In this document: piece by piece, positions 6,651 through 12,616 of the stretch
Numbering within the stretch: position 1 is the stretch's first letter
Layout of the letters: every line of letters starts with the position of its first letter
NCBI GenBank assembly: GCA_017414145.1
Contig: JAFPQL010000202.1
Location: forward strand, 1-12,616
Direction: 5' to 3'
DNA: 12,616 bases
From: Oscillospiraceae bacterium
GTDB lineage: Bacteria; Bacillota_A; Clostridia; Oscillospirales; Ruminococcaceae
Program-made: the position numbers and the translations under genes
The notes under the pieces: generated by a model
Told to the model about the DNA's origin: nothing
The model's input: only the letters and a program-made list of their open reading frames with translations
The model's database searches: none

Positions 6651-8111
6651 GTGAAGAGCAAGAAATCTGTCTTTTTCATCGTGTTCATTCTGATTATCGC
6701 ATTTGCGGCTTCCACCGTAATCGGTATCCGGAATCAGTACGGTGATCTGACAACCGTCTATATCAAGGGCGTAAAGGATATCCGATACGGCATTGATATT
6801 CAGGGCGGCGTGGATGTAACATTCGGTCCCGCGGATGATGTTGACGCGACGACGGCACAGCTGGAGGCTGTTGAGGAGGTCATGAAGGCCCGTCTGGTCT
6901 CGCTCGGCGTCAACGACTACGAGGTCTATGTGGACGACAGCAATGACAAGGTCATCGTCCGCTTCCCGTGGAAGTCCGGCGAGGAGAACTTCGACCCGAA
7001 GAAGGCGGTCGAGGAGCTCGGCGAAACCGCAAAGCTCCAGTTCCGCAAGGGCTACACTTACCAGAGCGTGGCAGCCGAGGACGGCAGCACGACGATCATT
7101 CCGGGCGGCGAGGTCATTCTTGAGGGCTCGGATGTCGAGGAGGCATACGTCGGCAACGCTTACGACAGAAACGGCAATCTTGAGATCGGCAAATATTCCG
7201 TCAACCTCAGACTGAAGGAGAGCGGAAAGAACGCCTTCTCTCAGGCAACGCAGGATGCCGTCAACAAGCATGTGGAGTATCTCGATGTCAACGGCTCCAA
7301 TTCCCGCTATGTCATCTCGATCTGGATGGATACAAACTGCATTTCCTATCCGGGCGTCAACGATGTCATCACGGACGGCAGCGCGCAGATTACCGGCGAT
7401 TTTGATTACGACAGCGCAAAGGCGCTGGCCGACAAGATCAACGGCGGCGCACTCCCCTTCAATCTCAAGACCGGTACCTTCAAGATCATTTCGCCGAGCA
7501 TGGGCTCCGGCGCACTGAAGATCATGGTCATGTCCGGTATCATCGCACTGATTCTCATTATGATCTACATGATCGTGCTGTACCGTCTGCCGGGCTTTGT
7601 CGCGGCGATCGCGCTGGTCGGACAGGTTGCCGGCACGCTGGCGGTCATCTCCGGCTACTTCGGCTTTGAGGATTCCAACACGCTGACCATCCCCGGCATT
7701 GCGGGTATCATCCTCGCAATCGGCATGGGCGTGGACTGCAACATCATCACCGGCGAGCGCATCAAGGAGGAGCTGAATACCGGCAAGTCCCTGAAGGCTG
7801 CGCTGAAGTCCGCGTACAAGCGTTCGTTCACCTCGATTCTCGACGGTAATGTCACCGTCATCATCGTGGCGATCATCCTGATGGGCGCGTTCGGCGTGTC
7901 CACGAGCTTCTTCGCCAAGCTGCTGAAATTCCTGTTCACCTGGTTCGGCGTCTCCACGGAGGGTACAATCTATTCCTTCGGCTTCACGCTGCTGACCGGT
8001 GTCATCTTCAACTTTATCATGGGTGTTCTGGCTTCCCGTCTGATGCTGACCTCCCTTTCGCAGTTCAAGTGCTTCCAGAACAGAAAGCTGTACGGAGGTA
8101 AGGAAAAATGA
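6651..8111 (+). CDS. secD: Protein translocase subunit SecD
   Basis: A 486-residue RND-type membrane protein that works with SecF and uses the proton gradient to pull secreted proteins through SecYEG on the outer face of the membrane. An N-terminal helix lies at about residues 7-25. YGIDIQGGVDV (46-56) is the conserved post-helix motif, followed by a large periplasm-equivalent domain to about 285. A further five-helix block runs from 287 to 466. PGIAGIILAIGMGVDCN (348-364) carries the proton-path Asp362; GERIKEEL and DGNVT follow as expected. I choose the GTG at 6651: AAGGAGG at 6637-6643 is 7 bases upstream of it but only 1 base from the ATG at 6645. secF overlaps its stop by four bases. The unit has its own consensus promoter. 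Confidence 0.95.
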   Translation: MKSKKSVFFIVFILIIAFAASTVIGIRNQYGDLTTVYIKGVKDIRYGIDIQGGVDVTFGPADDVDATTAQLEAVEEVMKARLVSLGVNDYEVYVDDSNDKVIVRFPWKSGEENFDPKKAVEELGETAKLQFRKGYTYQSVAAEDGSTTIIPGGEVILEGSDVEEAYVGNAYDRNGNLEIGKYSVNLRLKESGKNAFSQATQDAVNKHVEYLDVNGSNSRYVISIWMDTNCISYPGVNDVITDGSAQITGDFDYDSAKALADKINGGALPFNLKTGTFKIISPSMGSGALKIMVMSGIIALILIMIYMIVLYRLPGFVAAIALVGQVAGTLAVISGYFGFEDSNTLTIPGIAGIILAIGMGVDCNIITGERIKEELNTGKSLKAALKSAYKRSFTSILDGNVTVIIVAIILMGAFGVSTSFFAKLLKFLFTWFGVSTEGTIYSFGFTLLTGVIFNFIMGVLASRLMLTSLSQFKCFQNRKLYGGKEK

Positions 8112-9079
8112 GCAAGCAGAATACAAACATCAAAAACATTACAGAGCAGGTGCGTGTCCGTGACTTCTACGGCACCCGCAAGGTGTTCTTTGTCCTCTCC
8201 GCACTGCTGATGGCCGCCGTGCTGGCGTTCTGCTTCATCCGCGGCGTCAATATCTCGATTGAATTCAAGGGCGGCACGCTCTCGACCTATTCCTATGACG
8301 GTTCGGTCAGTGAATCCGACCTCTCGAAAACCGCAAATGAGTATCTGAACACGCTGGTCAAGGTCACGACCGGTGAAACCTACACCGGCGAGACCCAGAA
8401 GACCTTTACCCTGTCCTTCAATCTGGACGGCGGCAAGGCGTTCAGCGGCGAAATGCAGCAGGAAATGCTGGCAAAGCTGCAGGAAGCCTATCCGGATGCC
8501 AAGATTGAGGCACTGGAGTCGAATGATGTCGCGCCGACCTCCGGCAAGACCTTCCTGATGAAGTGCCTGGTCGCGGCGGTCTTTGCGGCAGTCGTGCTGA
8601 TCCTGTATATCGCATGGAGATTCAAGCGCATTTCCGGCTGGAGCGCCGGTATCTTCGCAGTCGTCGCGCTGCTGCACGACCTCGTGGTCGTCTTCGGCAC
8701 CTTCGTCGTGCTGGGCTTTGAGATCGACACGAACTTCATGGCGGTCATCCTGACCATCCTCGGCTACTCGGTCAACGACACCATCGTCATCTACGACCGG
8801 ATCCGTGAGAATCAGGGTCTGCTGCCGAAGGAGACCAAGCTGAGCGATCTGGTCAACCTCTCGCTGAGCCAGACGATGAAGCGTACCGTCCGCACTTCGA
8901 TCACGACGATCACTGCGATGCTGATCGTGACGATTCTGGCGACTGTCAACCATGTGGATTCGATCCTGCGGTTCAGCATTCCGATGACGGTCGGTATGAT
9001 CTCCGGCTGCTACTCGTCGCTGTGCCTCGCACCGATGCTCTGGACGGCATGGAAGACCCGCTGCGCAAAGAAAGACTGA
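8108..9079 (+). CDS. secF: Protein translocase subunit SecF
   Basis: A 323-residue partner of SecD in the SecDF accessory complex. The first helix is at about residues 25-44. IEFKGGT (51-57) matches the family FxGG motif, an external domain follows to about 145, and five helices follow. LLHDLVVV (188-195) and GYSVNDTIVIYDRIREN (219-235) are the SecF signatures, including charged residues of the proton path. The length is typical. ATG at 8108 overlaps the secD stop (ATGA) and GGAGG at 8094-8098 lies 9 bases upstream, inside secD, so the two proteins are likely made in matched amounts. A strong hairpin begins 21 bases after the stop and probably ends the transcript. Confidence 0.96.
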   Translation: MSKQNTNIKNITEQVRVRDFYGTRKVFFVLSALLMAAVLAFCFIRGVNISIEFKGGTLSTYSYDGSVSESDLSKTANEYLNTLVKVTTGETYTGETQKTFTLSFNLDGGKAFSGEMQQEMLAKLQEAYPDAKIEALESNDVAPTSGKTFLMKCLVAAVFAAVVLILYIAWRFKRISGWSAGIFAVVALLHDLVVVFGTFVVLGFEIDTNFMAVILTILGYSVNDTIVIYDRIRENQGLLPKETKLSDLVNLSLSQTMKRTVRTSITTITAMLIVTILATVNHVDSILRFSIPMTVGMISGCYSSLCLAPMLWTAWKTRCAKKD

Positions 9080-9100
9080 GCAAACAGAAGAAACAGTTTA

Positions 9101-9154
9101 CACCGCAGCTTTCGGTTTCGGGAGAGAAACCGGAGGCTGCGGTGCTGCTTTCTG
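9101..9154 (+). terminator. Rho-independent terminator after secF
   Basis: CACCGCAGC (9101-9109) pairs perfectly with GCTGCGGTG (9136-9144). The stem continues through U-G, U-A and U-G pairs into CGGTTTC (9113-9119) with GAAACCG (9126-9132). That gives about 19 continuous pairs around a six-base loop. The tail CTGCTTTCTG is T-rich but interrupted, so efficiency may be partial. Confidence 0.75.
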
Positions 9155-9257
9155 TCAATGGGTACGGGGAAATGCCCGTCCGCCGCGCAAATCGGGGAAA
9201 AAATGCCGCTGCCGCCGCGGTTTCCTTGTGCGAATTCATGAAAATCGGCGGAGCATC

Positions 9258-9287
9258 TTGCGTTTTGCTGCTTTACTGTGTTATAAT
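9258..9287 (+). promoter_or_regulatory. Extended -10 promoter of the isomerase-nrdR unit
   Basis: TATAAT at 9282-9287 is preceded by TG at 9279-9280 (TGn extension). The -35 candidate TTGCGT at 9258-9263 is weak with an 18-base spacer, as is usual for extended -10 promoters. Transcription should start near 9294, about 39 bases before the start codon. Confidence 0.72.
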
Positions 9288-9291
9288 ACAG
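9276..9291 (+). promoter_or_regulatory. Near-palindrome over the -10 box, putative operator
   Basis: CTGTGTTATAATACAG is a 16-base palindrome with a single mismatched pair (positions 5 and 12) and covers the whole -10 box. A dimeric repressor could act here. It does not match the NrdR box consensus as I know it, so autoregulation by the downstream nrdR is not supported. Confidence 0.35.
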
Positions 9292-9332
9292 CAGTATAGT
9301 AGGCAAAAAACATCGAAAGCGGAGGAAATCTC

Positions 9333-10124
9333 ATGAGAGCCGCCGTATCCACTTCCTGCCTCTTTCCGAAACCGACCGAGGACGCCCTCTATGATCTGTG
9401 TCTGCTCGGTGTGCAGACCGTTGAAATCCAGCTCAATGCGCCCTCTGAATGCAAGCCGGTCTTTGTCAATGATCTGGCGGCACTGCTGAGCCGCTTCGGT
9501 GTCCGGTGCTGTGCCGTGCAGCCGTGGACATCCGCGGCGGAGGGCCAGATGCTCTTTTCGCGCTATCCGCGCCGGACTGCCGATTTCATTGAGGAGGCAA
9601 AAAGCGTCTTTTTCGCAGCACAGCGCCTCGGCGCACAGTTTTACATCCTGCACGGCGCACCGTCCGGTTCTGTCCGGCCGGAGATCTACTGCGAGCGCTT
9701 TCAGATGCTCTCGGAGGCGGGCAAGGCCTTCGGCGTCACCGTGACGCAGGGAAATGTGTACCGCCATGAGAGCCAGAGCCTGCGGTTTCTGCGGGATTTC
9801 TGCCGCATTCTCGGCGATGACGCCAGACTGACCTTCGACACCAGAGAGGCCGTCCGCGCCGGCATGGACATCGGAGAGGCCGTGCGGCTGCTCGGCAGCC
9901 GGATTGTCCACCTGCATCTGAGCGACCACGGCGAGCGCGGAGACAGTCTGCGGCTGGGGCAGGGCAGATTCGGGATTGCGCCGTTTTTGCAGAGCCTGCG
10001 GGAAAAAGGCTTCGACGGCACTGCCGTTCTGGAGCTGAACCGTGAAAATTTCACTGCGGCATCCGAGCTGGCGGAGGACTGCCAGCGGCTGGACCGCATC
10101 ATCAAAAAACAGATTCATTCCTAG
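9333..10124 (+). CDS. Sugar phosphate isomerase/epimerase-like TIM-barrel protein
   Basis: A 263-residue protein of the xylose isomerase-like/AP endonuclease family 2 superfamily, normally a metal-dependent barrel acting on sugars or on abasic DNA. Supporting segments are the Glu31 strand (TVEIQLN), YILHGAP (104-110), FDTREAVRAGMDI (168-180), VHLHLSDHG (192-200), the GQGRFGIAPFL turn (209-219) and the last Glu234 strand (AVLELN). Two usual metal ligands look replaced. The Glu before Asn in the middle strand is Gly140 (TQGNVY), and the His of the DTxH motif is Glu172. The true substrate is unknown, and reduced or altered catalysis is possible. GGAGG at 9321-9325 is 7 bases before the ATG. It has its own promoter, and nrdR follows 19 bases after its stop, so the two are probably co-transcribed. 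Confidence 0.8.
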   Translation: MRAAVSTSCLFPKPTEDALYDLCLLGVQTVEIQLNAPSECKPVFVNDLAALLSRFGVRCCAVQPWTSAAEGQMLFSRYPRRTADFIEEAKSVFFAAQRLGAQFYILHGAPSGSVRPEIYCERFQMLSEAGKAFGVTVTQGNVYRHESQSLRFLRDFCRILGDDARLTFDTREAVRAGMDIGEAVRLLGSRIVHLHLSDHGERGDSLRLGQGRFGIAPFLQSLREKGFDGTAVLELNRENFTAASELAEDCQRLDRIIKKQIHS

Positions 10125-10143
10125 AAAGAAAGGAGGAGCTGCC

Positions 10144-10623
10144 ATGCGCTGCCCGTTTTGCGGTGAGGAAGACACCAAGGTCATTGATTCCCGTTCGATC
10201 GAAGGGAGAAAGAAGCGGCGCCGGATGTGTCAGCGCTGCGGAAAACGGTTTACGACCTATGAAACGGTTGAGCGGCCGCTGCTGATGGTCGCCAAGCGGG
10301 ACGGCTCCTTTGAGCCGTTTGACCGCAACAAGCTCCTGAAGGGCATTTTTTCGTCGCTGAAAAAGCGCCCTGTGGATGTCGAAACCGTCAACAATCTCGT
10401 GGACGAGATCGAAGCGGAGCTCGCAAATGAAATGGTTTCGACCGTTTCGCCGGACCGCATCGGTTCGATGGTGCTGGAGCGTCTGCGCGGAATCGACACA
10501 GTGGCATATGTCCGCTTCGCATCGGTCTATCAGGCGTTTTCCGATATTGACGATTTCGTGCGCATTATCAGCGAGGTGCAGGAGGTCCGGCAGCAGTCCG
10601 ACCTCACAGAACCGTCTGCATGA
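10144..10623 (+). CDS. nrdR: Transcriptional repressor NrdR
   Basis: A 159-residue regulator that binds NrdR boxes upstream of ribonucleotide reductase genes and senses ATP/dATP, so that dNTP synthesis is reduced when dATP is high. The zinc ribbon has Cys3, Cys6, Cys29 and Cys32 (MRCPFCG and MCQRCGKRFTTYE). The ATP-cone spans about residues 47-137 (LMVAKRDGSFEPFDRNKLLKG onward). The length is normal, with a short extra polar tail (about 145-159). AGGAGG at 10131-10136 is 7 bases upstream of the ATG at 10144; earlier in-frame codons lack such a site and would overlap the isomerase gene. The last 20 bases overlap the convergent minus-strand DUF4830 gene. No NrdR box or nrd gene is visible in the window, so its targets lie elsewhere. 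Confidence 0.96.
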   Translation: MRCPFCGEEDTKVIDSRSIEGRKKRRRMCQRCGKRFTTYETVERPLLMVAKRDGSFEPFDRNKLLKGIFSSLKKRPVDVETVNNLVDEIEAELANEMVSTVSPDRIGSMVLERLRGIDTVAYVRFASVYQAFSDIDDFVRIISEVQEVRQQSDLTEPSA

Positions 10624-11026
10624 GTCCTGTCTCGGCACTGTAAACCTGCGCGCCGATTAAAATGCCCTCTGCAGAGAGCAGCAGCTCGGCGTAAAGCTCC
10701 TGCTGTGCCGTATTCTCGACCGGATAGACATACCGCACGGCGCTGACGCCCGCGAACTGCTCCGGCCAGAGCCCCTGCGCGTGCTGCAGGCCGAGCCACG
10801 CCTGCCCGGCAGAGGTCTGAAAGAGGGCGGGGACGCGTGTTTCCGTGCGTTCCGGCTGTGAGACGCGCCAGCCGTGCAGATTGAGCCACGCCTCGCGCTC
10901 CGTGTCCGTTTCCAGCAGGATTGCTTCGGCGTCCGGCTGACGGGCGGACAGAAAGCGCTGCGCGCAGACGGCTGCGGCTGCCGCAAACAGGCAGACCGCA
11001 CAGAATTTCCTGACACCAGATTTCAT
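10604..11026 (-). CDS. DUF4830-type membrane-anchored protein
   Basis: A 140-residue protein on the minus strand. It begins MKSGVRKFCAVCLF with one hydrophobic segment at about residues 7-22, giving a signal anchor or uncleaved signal peptide, so the rest should lie outside the membrane. The body matches my recollection of DUF4830, common in Clostridia: WLNLHGWRV (47-55), the FQTSAG..WLGLQ..QGL region (69-86), VRYVYPVEN (97-105), and ILIGAQVYS (122-130). No function is known. The start at 11026 is supported by AAGGA eight bases upstream on that strand; the frame is open further upstream but there it only runs antisense to the pseudouridine synthase gene. The stop lies inside the end of nrdR, giving a 20-base tail-to-tail overlap. 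I see no clear promoter for it in the 87-base divergent gap. Confidence 0.78.
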   Translation of the reverse strand: MKSGVRKFCAVCLFAAAAAVCAQRFLSARQPDAEAILLETDTEREAWLNLHGWRVSQPERTETRVPALFQTSAGQAWLGLQHAQGLWPEQFAGVSAVRYVYPVENTAQQELYAELLLSAEGILIGAQVYSAETGLMQTVL

Positions 11027-11066
11027 AGAACCGTTCCTTTCCAGAGCGTTGACAGCACAGCATATG

Positions 11067-11100
11067 CTCCGGACGGCGGTGAATATGCCGGAGAACCGGC
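11067..11100 (+). other. Alternative hairpins in the leader of the pseudouridine synthase gene
   Basis: CTCCGG (11067-11072) can pair with CCGGAG (11088-11093), or GCCGG (11087-11091) with CCGGC (11096-11100). The two stems exclude each other, and the second abuts the GGAG ribosome binding site at 11101. This may be chance in GC-rich DNA. Confidence 0.3.
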
Positions 11101-11113
11101 GGAGTGAACCGAT

Positions 11114-11905
11114 ATGATGAGACTGGACCGCTTTTTGTCCGGACAGACCGCACTTTCCCGCCGCGAAGTCAGCGAGGCTGTGCGGCGCGGCCGTGTGACC
11201 GTCGGCGGGATGCCCGTGCGCAGTCCCGACCTGAAAATCAACCCGGAAACAGACCCTGTGACGCTCGACGGCCGGGCGGTCTGCTATGCGGAGAATCACT
11301 ATTTTTTGCTGCACAAGCCCGCCGGCGTTCTGACCGCCGCACGCGACCGCAGTCAGAGGACGGTCATGGACCTGCTGCGGCCGGAGGACCGTCTGCCGGG
11401 GCTCTTTCCCTGCGGCAGACTCGACAAGGACACATCCGGACTGCTGCTCATCACCGATGACGGCGCACTCTCGCACCGGATCCTCTCGCCGAAGCACCAC
11501 ATCACGAAGTACTATCTGGCGCAGCTCCGCGACCCCTACGACCCCGCGTATGAGACGCTGTTTCAGTCCGGAATCGTCCTGCGCGAGGGCAGCGGCGAGG
11601 AGGCCTGCCTGCCCGCGGCGTGTACGGCCGTCGGCCCGCATCTCGCCGTAATTGCGCTCTGTGAGGGAAAATATCACCAGGTTCGTCGAATGTTTGCAGC
11701 CGCGGGGAATTTTGTTGAAAAACTTCTCCGTTTTCAACTGGGTGCAATGGAATTGCCCGCAAATCTTGCACAGGGCAGCTATTTGACGATTTTACCTAAA
11801 GATGTTGAATTGATGTTGAAAACATCGTCAATTTCGCTTGCTGCTGCCTTTTGCAGCAAAAATTATTCGTCATATTGGATAAATGAAAGAGCGCATCTTT
11901 GGTGA
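11114..11905 (+). CDS. 16S rRNA-type pseudouridine synthase, RsuA/RluB family
   Basis: A 263-residue enzyme that isomerises a uridine in rRNA. An S4 RNA-binding domain (about residues 1-47, MRLDRFLSG and SRREVSEAVRRGRVTV) precedes the catalytic domain. HKPAGVLTA (67-75), GRLDKDTSGLLL (101-112) with catalytic Asp104, and KYHQVRRM (186-193) are family motifs. The overall length suggests an RsuA-like 16S enzyme, but the target base cannot be read from sequence. The ATG at 11114 follows GGAG (11101-11104) by 9 bases; the next codon is also ATG. The 3' quarter changes to A/T-rich codons (TTA, TTG, CTT, CCT, TCA, ATA) unlike the 5' part. After about residue 237 there is an extension of roughly 26 residues with no family feel, possibly from stop-codon loss or local recombination. 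Confidence 0.9.
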   Translation: MMRLDRFLSGQTALSRREVSEAVRRGRVTVGGMPVRSPDLKINPETDPVTLDGRAVCYAENHYFLLHKPAGVLTAARDRSQRTVMDLLRPEDRLPGLFPCGRLDKDTSGLLLITDDGALSHRILSPKHHITKYYLAQLRDPYDPAYETLFQSGIVLREGSGEEACLPAACTAVGPHLAVIALCEGKYHQVRRMFAAAGNFVEKLLRFQLGAMELPANLAQGSYLTILPKDVELMLKTSSISLAAAFCSKNYSSYWINERAHLW

Positions 11906-11914
11906 ATAATAGCC

Positions 11915-11943
11915 TTGACTATCGGCTGAAAATCTGGTATGAT
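11915..11943 (+). promoter_or_regulatory. Promoter of the ABC ATPase gene
   Basis: TTGACT at 11915-11920 and TATGAT at 11938-11943 are separated by 17 bases, and TG at 11935-11936 adds an extended -10. The expected start is near 11950, giving a leader of about 167 bases. It begins 10 bases after the pseudouridine synthase stop, with no terminator between. Confidence 0.8.
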
Positions 11944-12010
11944 TGTAATAACGGATTTTCGCGCCGTCATGTGCGGCTCTGCGGAGTCTGTGCGAATCAT
12001 GTTTCAGTTT

Positions 12011-12030
12011 GTATGCGGTCAGGCGCATAC
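12011..12030 (+). other. Leader hairpin 1 upstream of the ABC ATPase gene
   Basis: GTATGCG (12011-12017) pairs perfectly with CGCATAC (12024-12030) around the loop GTCAGG. It is not followed by a T-run, so it is not a terminator by itself. It sits immediately before the larger structured element of the same leader. Confidence 0.5.
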
Positions 12031-12031
12031 T

Positions 12032-12093
12032 TGCAGTCAACGGCGGCTGCCGGATTCTCCGTCCGGATTGTCCGCACTGCATGATAATTTTTT
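12032..12093 (+). promoter_or_regulatory. Terminator-like hairpin plus T-run in the ABC ATPase leader, possible attenuator
   Basis: TGCAGT (12032-12037) pairs with ACTGCA (12076-12081), GCGG (12043-12046) with CCGC (12072-12075), and CCGGA (12050-12054) with TCCGG (12062-12066), with bulges. Six T follow at 12088-12093, six bases after the stem. It could attenuate the gene downstream or end a small RNA started near 11950. No known riboswitch core is recognised. Confidence 0.4.
12050..12075 (+). repeat. 13-base tandem repeat in the leader
   Basis: CCGGATTCTCCGT (12050-12062) is followed directly by CCGGATTGTCCGC (12063-12075), 11 of 13 identical. A related CGGATTTTCGC occurs at 11952-11962 next to the expected transcription start. 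They overlap the terminator-like stem. Confidence 0.6.
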
Positions 12094-12116
12094 GAAAACA
12101 ATAGGAGGACATGAGA

Positions 12117-12616
12117 ATGGCAAGTCTGTCTTTGCGGGGAATTTATAAGAAGTATCCCGGCGGCGTTGTTGCGGTGTCTGATGTAAACCTGGAGATCCGT
12201 GACAAGGAATTCATCGTTCTGGTCGGCCCGTCCGGCTGCGGTAAGTCTACGACGCTGCGTATGATCGCCGGTCTGGAGGAGATCTCCGAGGGCGAGCTTT
12301 ATATCGGCGACCGTCTGGTCAACGACATCGCGCCGAAGGACCGCGATATCGCAATGGTGTTCCAGAACTACGCGCTGTATCCGCATATGACCGTGTTCGA
12401 GAACATGGCATTCGGCCTGAAGCTCCGCAAGGTGCCGAAGGATGAAATCGCAAGAAAGGTTGAAGAGGCTGCCAGAATCCTCGATCTGACCCCGCTGCTT
12501 AACCGTAAGCCGAAGGCAATGTCCGGCGGTCAGCGTCAGCGTGTTGCGCTCGGCCGTGCAATCGTCCGTAATCCGCAGGTCTTCCTGCTCGACGAGCCGC
12601 TGTCGAACCTCGACGC
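12117..12616 (+). CDS. ABC transporter ATPase, UgpC/MsmX/MalK type, 5' part
   Basis: Partial gene cut by the window end; 166 full codons are visible of an expected 360-380. It is the ATP-hydrolysing subunit that powers binding-protein-dependent importers, usually for oligosaccharides or glycerol phosphate. In order: A-loop Tyr13, Walker [10 protein letters not shown] (37-45), Q-loop [10 protein letters not shown] (82-91), signature MSGGQRQR (135-142), Walker B VFLLDEP (155-161) and D-loop SNLD (163-166). Q-loop text of this type is characteristic of the MalK/UgpC/MsmX group, whose C-terminal regulatory domain would lie outside the window. ATG at 12117 is preferred over ATG at 12111 because AGGAGG (12103-12108) is 8 and 2 bases away respectively. 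It has its own promoter and no permease or binding protein upstream, compatible with a shared multitask ATPase. Confidence 0.93.
   Translation, partial: MASLSLRGIYKKYPGGVVAVSDVNLEIRDKEFIVLVGPSGCGKSTTLRMIAGLEEISEGELYIGDRLVNDIAPKDRDIAMVFQNYALYPHMTVFENMAFGLKLRKVPKDEIARKVEEAARILDLTPLLNRKPKAMSGGQRQRVALGRAIVRNPQVFLLDEPLSNLD

Noticed and set aside
6625..6654. Nine-codon frame (ATG to TGA) whose stop overlaps the secD GTG start
   Set aside because: It would suit a coupling leader peptide, but it has no ribosome binding site, begins at the base of a hairpin, and its content (MQGNKEAWQ) does not look like a known arrest peptide.
6612..8126. Open frame of about 500 codons on the minus strand opposite secD
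   Set aside because: It is the complement of a well supported SecD gene, is low-complexity and charged in translation (Asp, His, Arg rich), and has no ribosome binding site. GC-rich codon positions commonly create such shadow frames.
11049..11054. Perfect TTGACA box in the divergent gap
   Set aside because: No -10 box lies at 16-18 bases downstream; the nearest A/T hexamers are at wrong spacing.
11027..11737. Upstream in-frame extension of the minus-strand DUF4830 gene
   Set aside because: It runs antisense through the pseudouridine synthase gene; the signal-anchor start at 11026 has its own ribosome binding site.
11838..11859. TTGCTGC/GCAGCAA hairpin near the end of the pseudouridine synthase gene as a terminator
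   Set aside because: It is followed by A-rich, not T-rich, sequence on the plus strand and lies within the coding region.
11899..12084. Short frames in the leader of the ABC ATPase gene (also 11939-12148)
   Set aside because: They lack ribosome binding sites, begin before or inside the promoter, and have no recognisable content.
1..12616. CRISPR arrays, tRNA or rRNA genes, insertion sequences, phage or defence genes
   Set aside because: Read through on both strands; no regularly spaced repeats, cloverleaf-like segments, transposase motifs or terminal repeats were seen.

Overview
The window is a GC-rich, densely packed, mostly plus-strand stretch of an ordinary bacterial chromosome. The gene content points to a Gram-positive anaerobe of the class Clostridia, probably Ruminococcaceae/Oscillospiraceae. 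The pointers are a DUF4830 protein, a separate secD-secF pair, nrdR, an MsmX/UgpC-type ABC ATPase, strong AGGAGG ribosome binding sites and consensus SigA-like promoters. The taxon is an inference from content and style, not from a marker comparison.

Region 1 (2-6476) is a run of seven same-strand genes: the 3' part of gyrA, two small four-helix membrane proteins of unknown function, deoC, an Sfp-type phosphopantetheinyl transferase, a short-chain dehydrogenase with an altered active site, and purB. The first five are 0-30 bases apart or overlap. I see no convincing promoter or terminator inside the run, so read-through from gyrA is plausible; the 93-base gap before purB is the likeliest break.

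Region 2 (6477-9154) starts with a perfect consensus promoter (TTGACA, 17 bases, TATAAT). Its core is bracketed by a 10-bp perfect inverted repeat. It drives secD-secF, which overlap by four bases and end in a 19-bp hairpin with a T-rich tail. This unit makes the proton-driven accessory module of the Sec translocon.

Region 3 (9155-10623) has an extended -10 promoter with a near-palindrome across the -10, followed by a TIM-barrel sugar isomerase/epimerase-like protein and nrdR, the repressor of ribonucleotide reductase genes. A short DUF4830 membrane-anchored protein on the minus strand converges on nrdR and overlaps its last 20 bases.

Region 4 (11027-12616) holds an RsuA-type pseudouridine synthase, divergent from the DUF4830 gene. 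Its 3' end shifts to A/T-rich codon use and carries an unusual C-terminal extension. After it comes a good promoter, a structured leader of about 167 bases with a 13-base tandem repeat and a terminator-like hairpin, and the start of a sugar-importer type ABC ATPase cut off by the window end.

I found no tRNA, rRNA, CRISPR array, insertion sequence, phage gene or defence system. The parts most worth following up are the secDF promoter architecture, the ABC-ATPase leader, the PPTase/divergent SDR pair, the isomerase-like protein lacking usual metal ligands, and the unknown membrane pair after gyrA.
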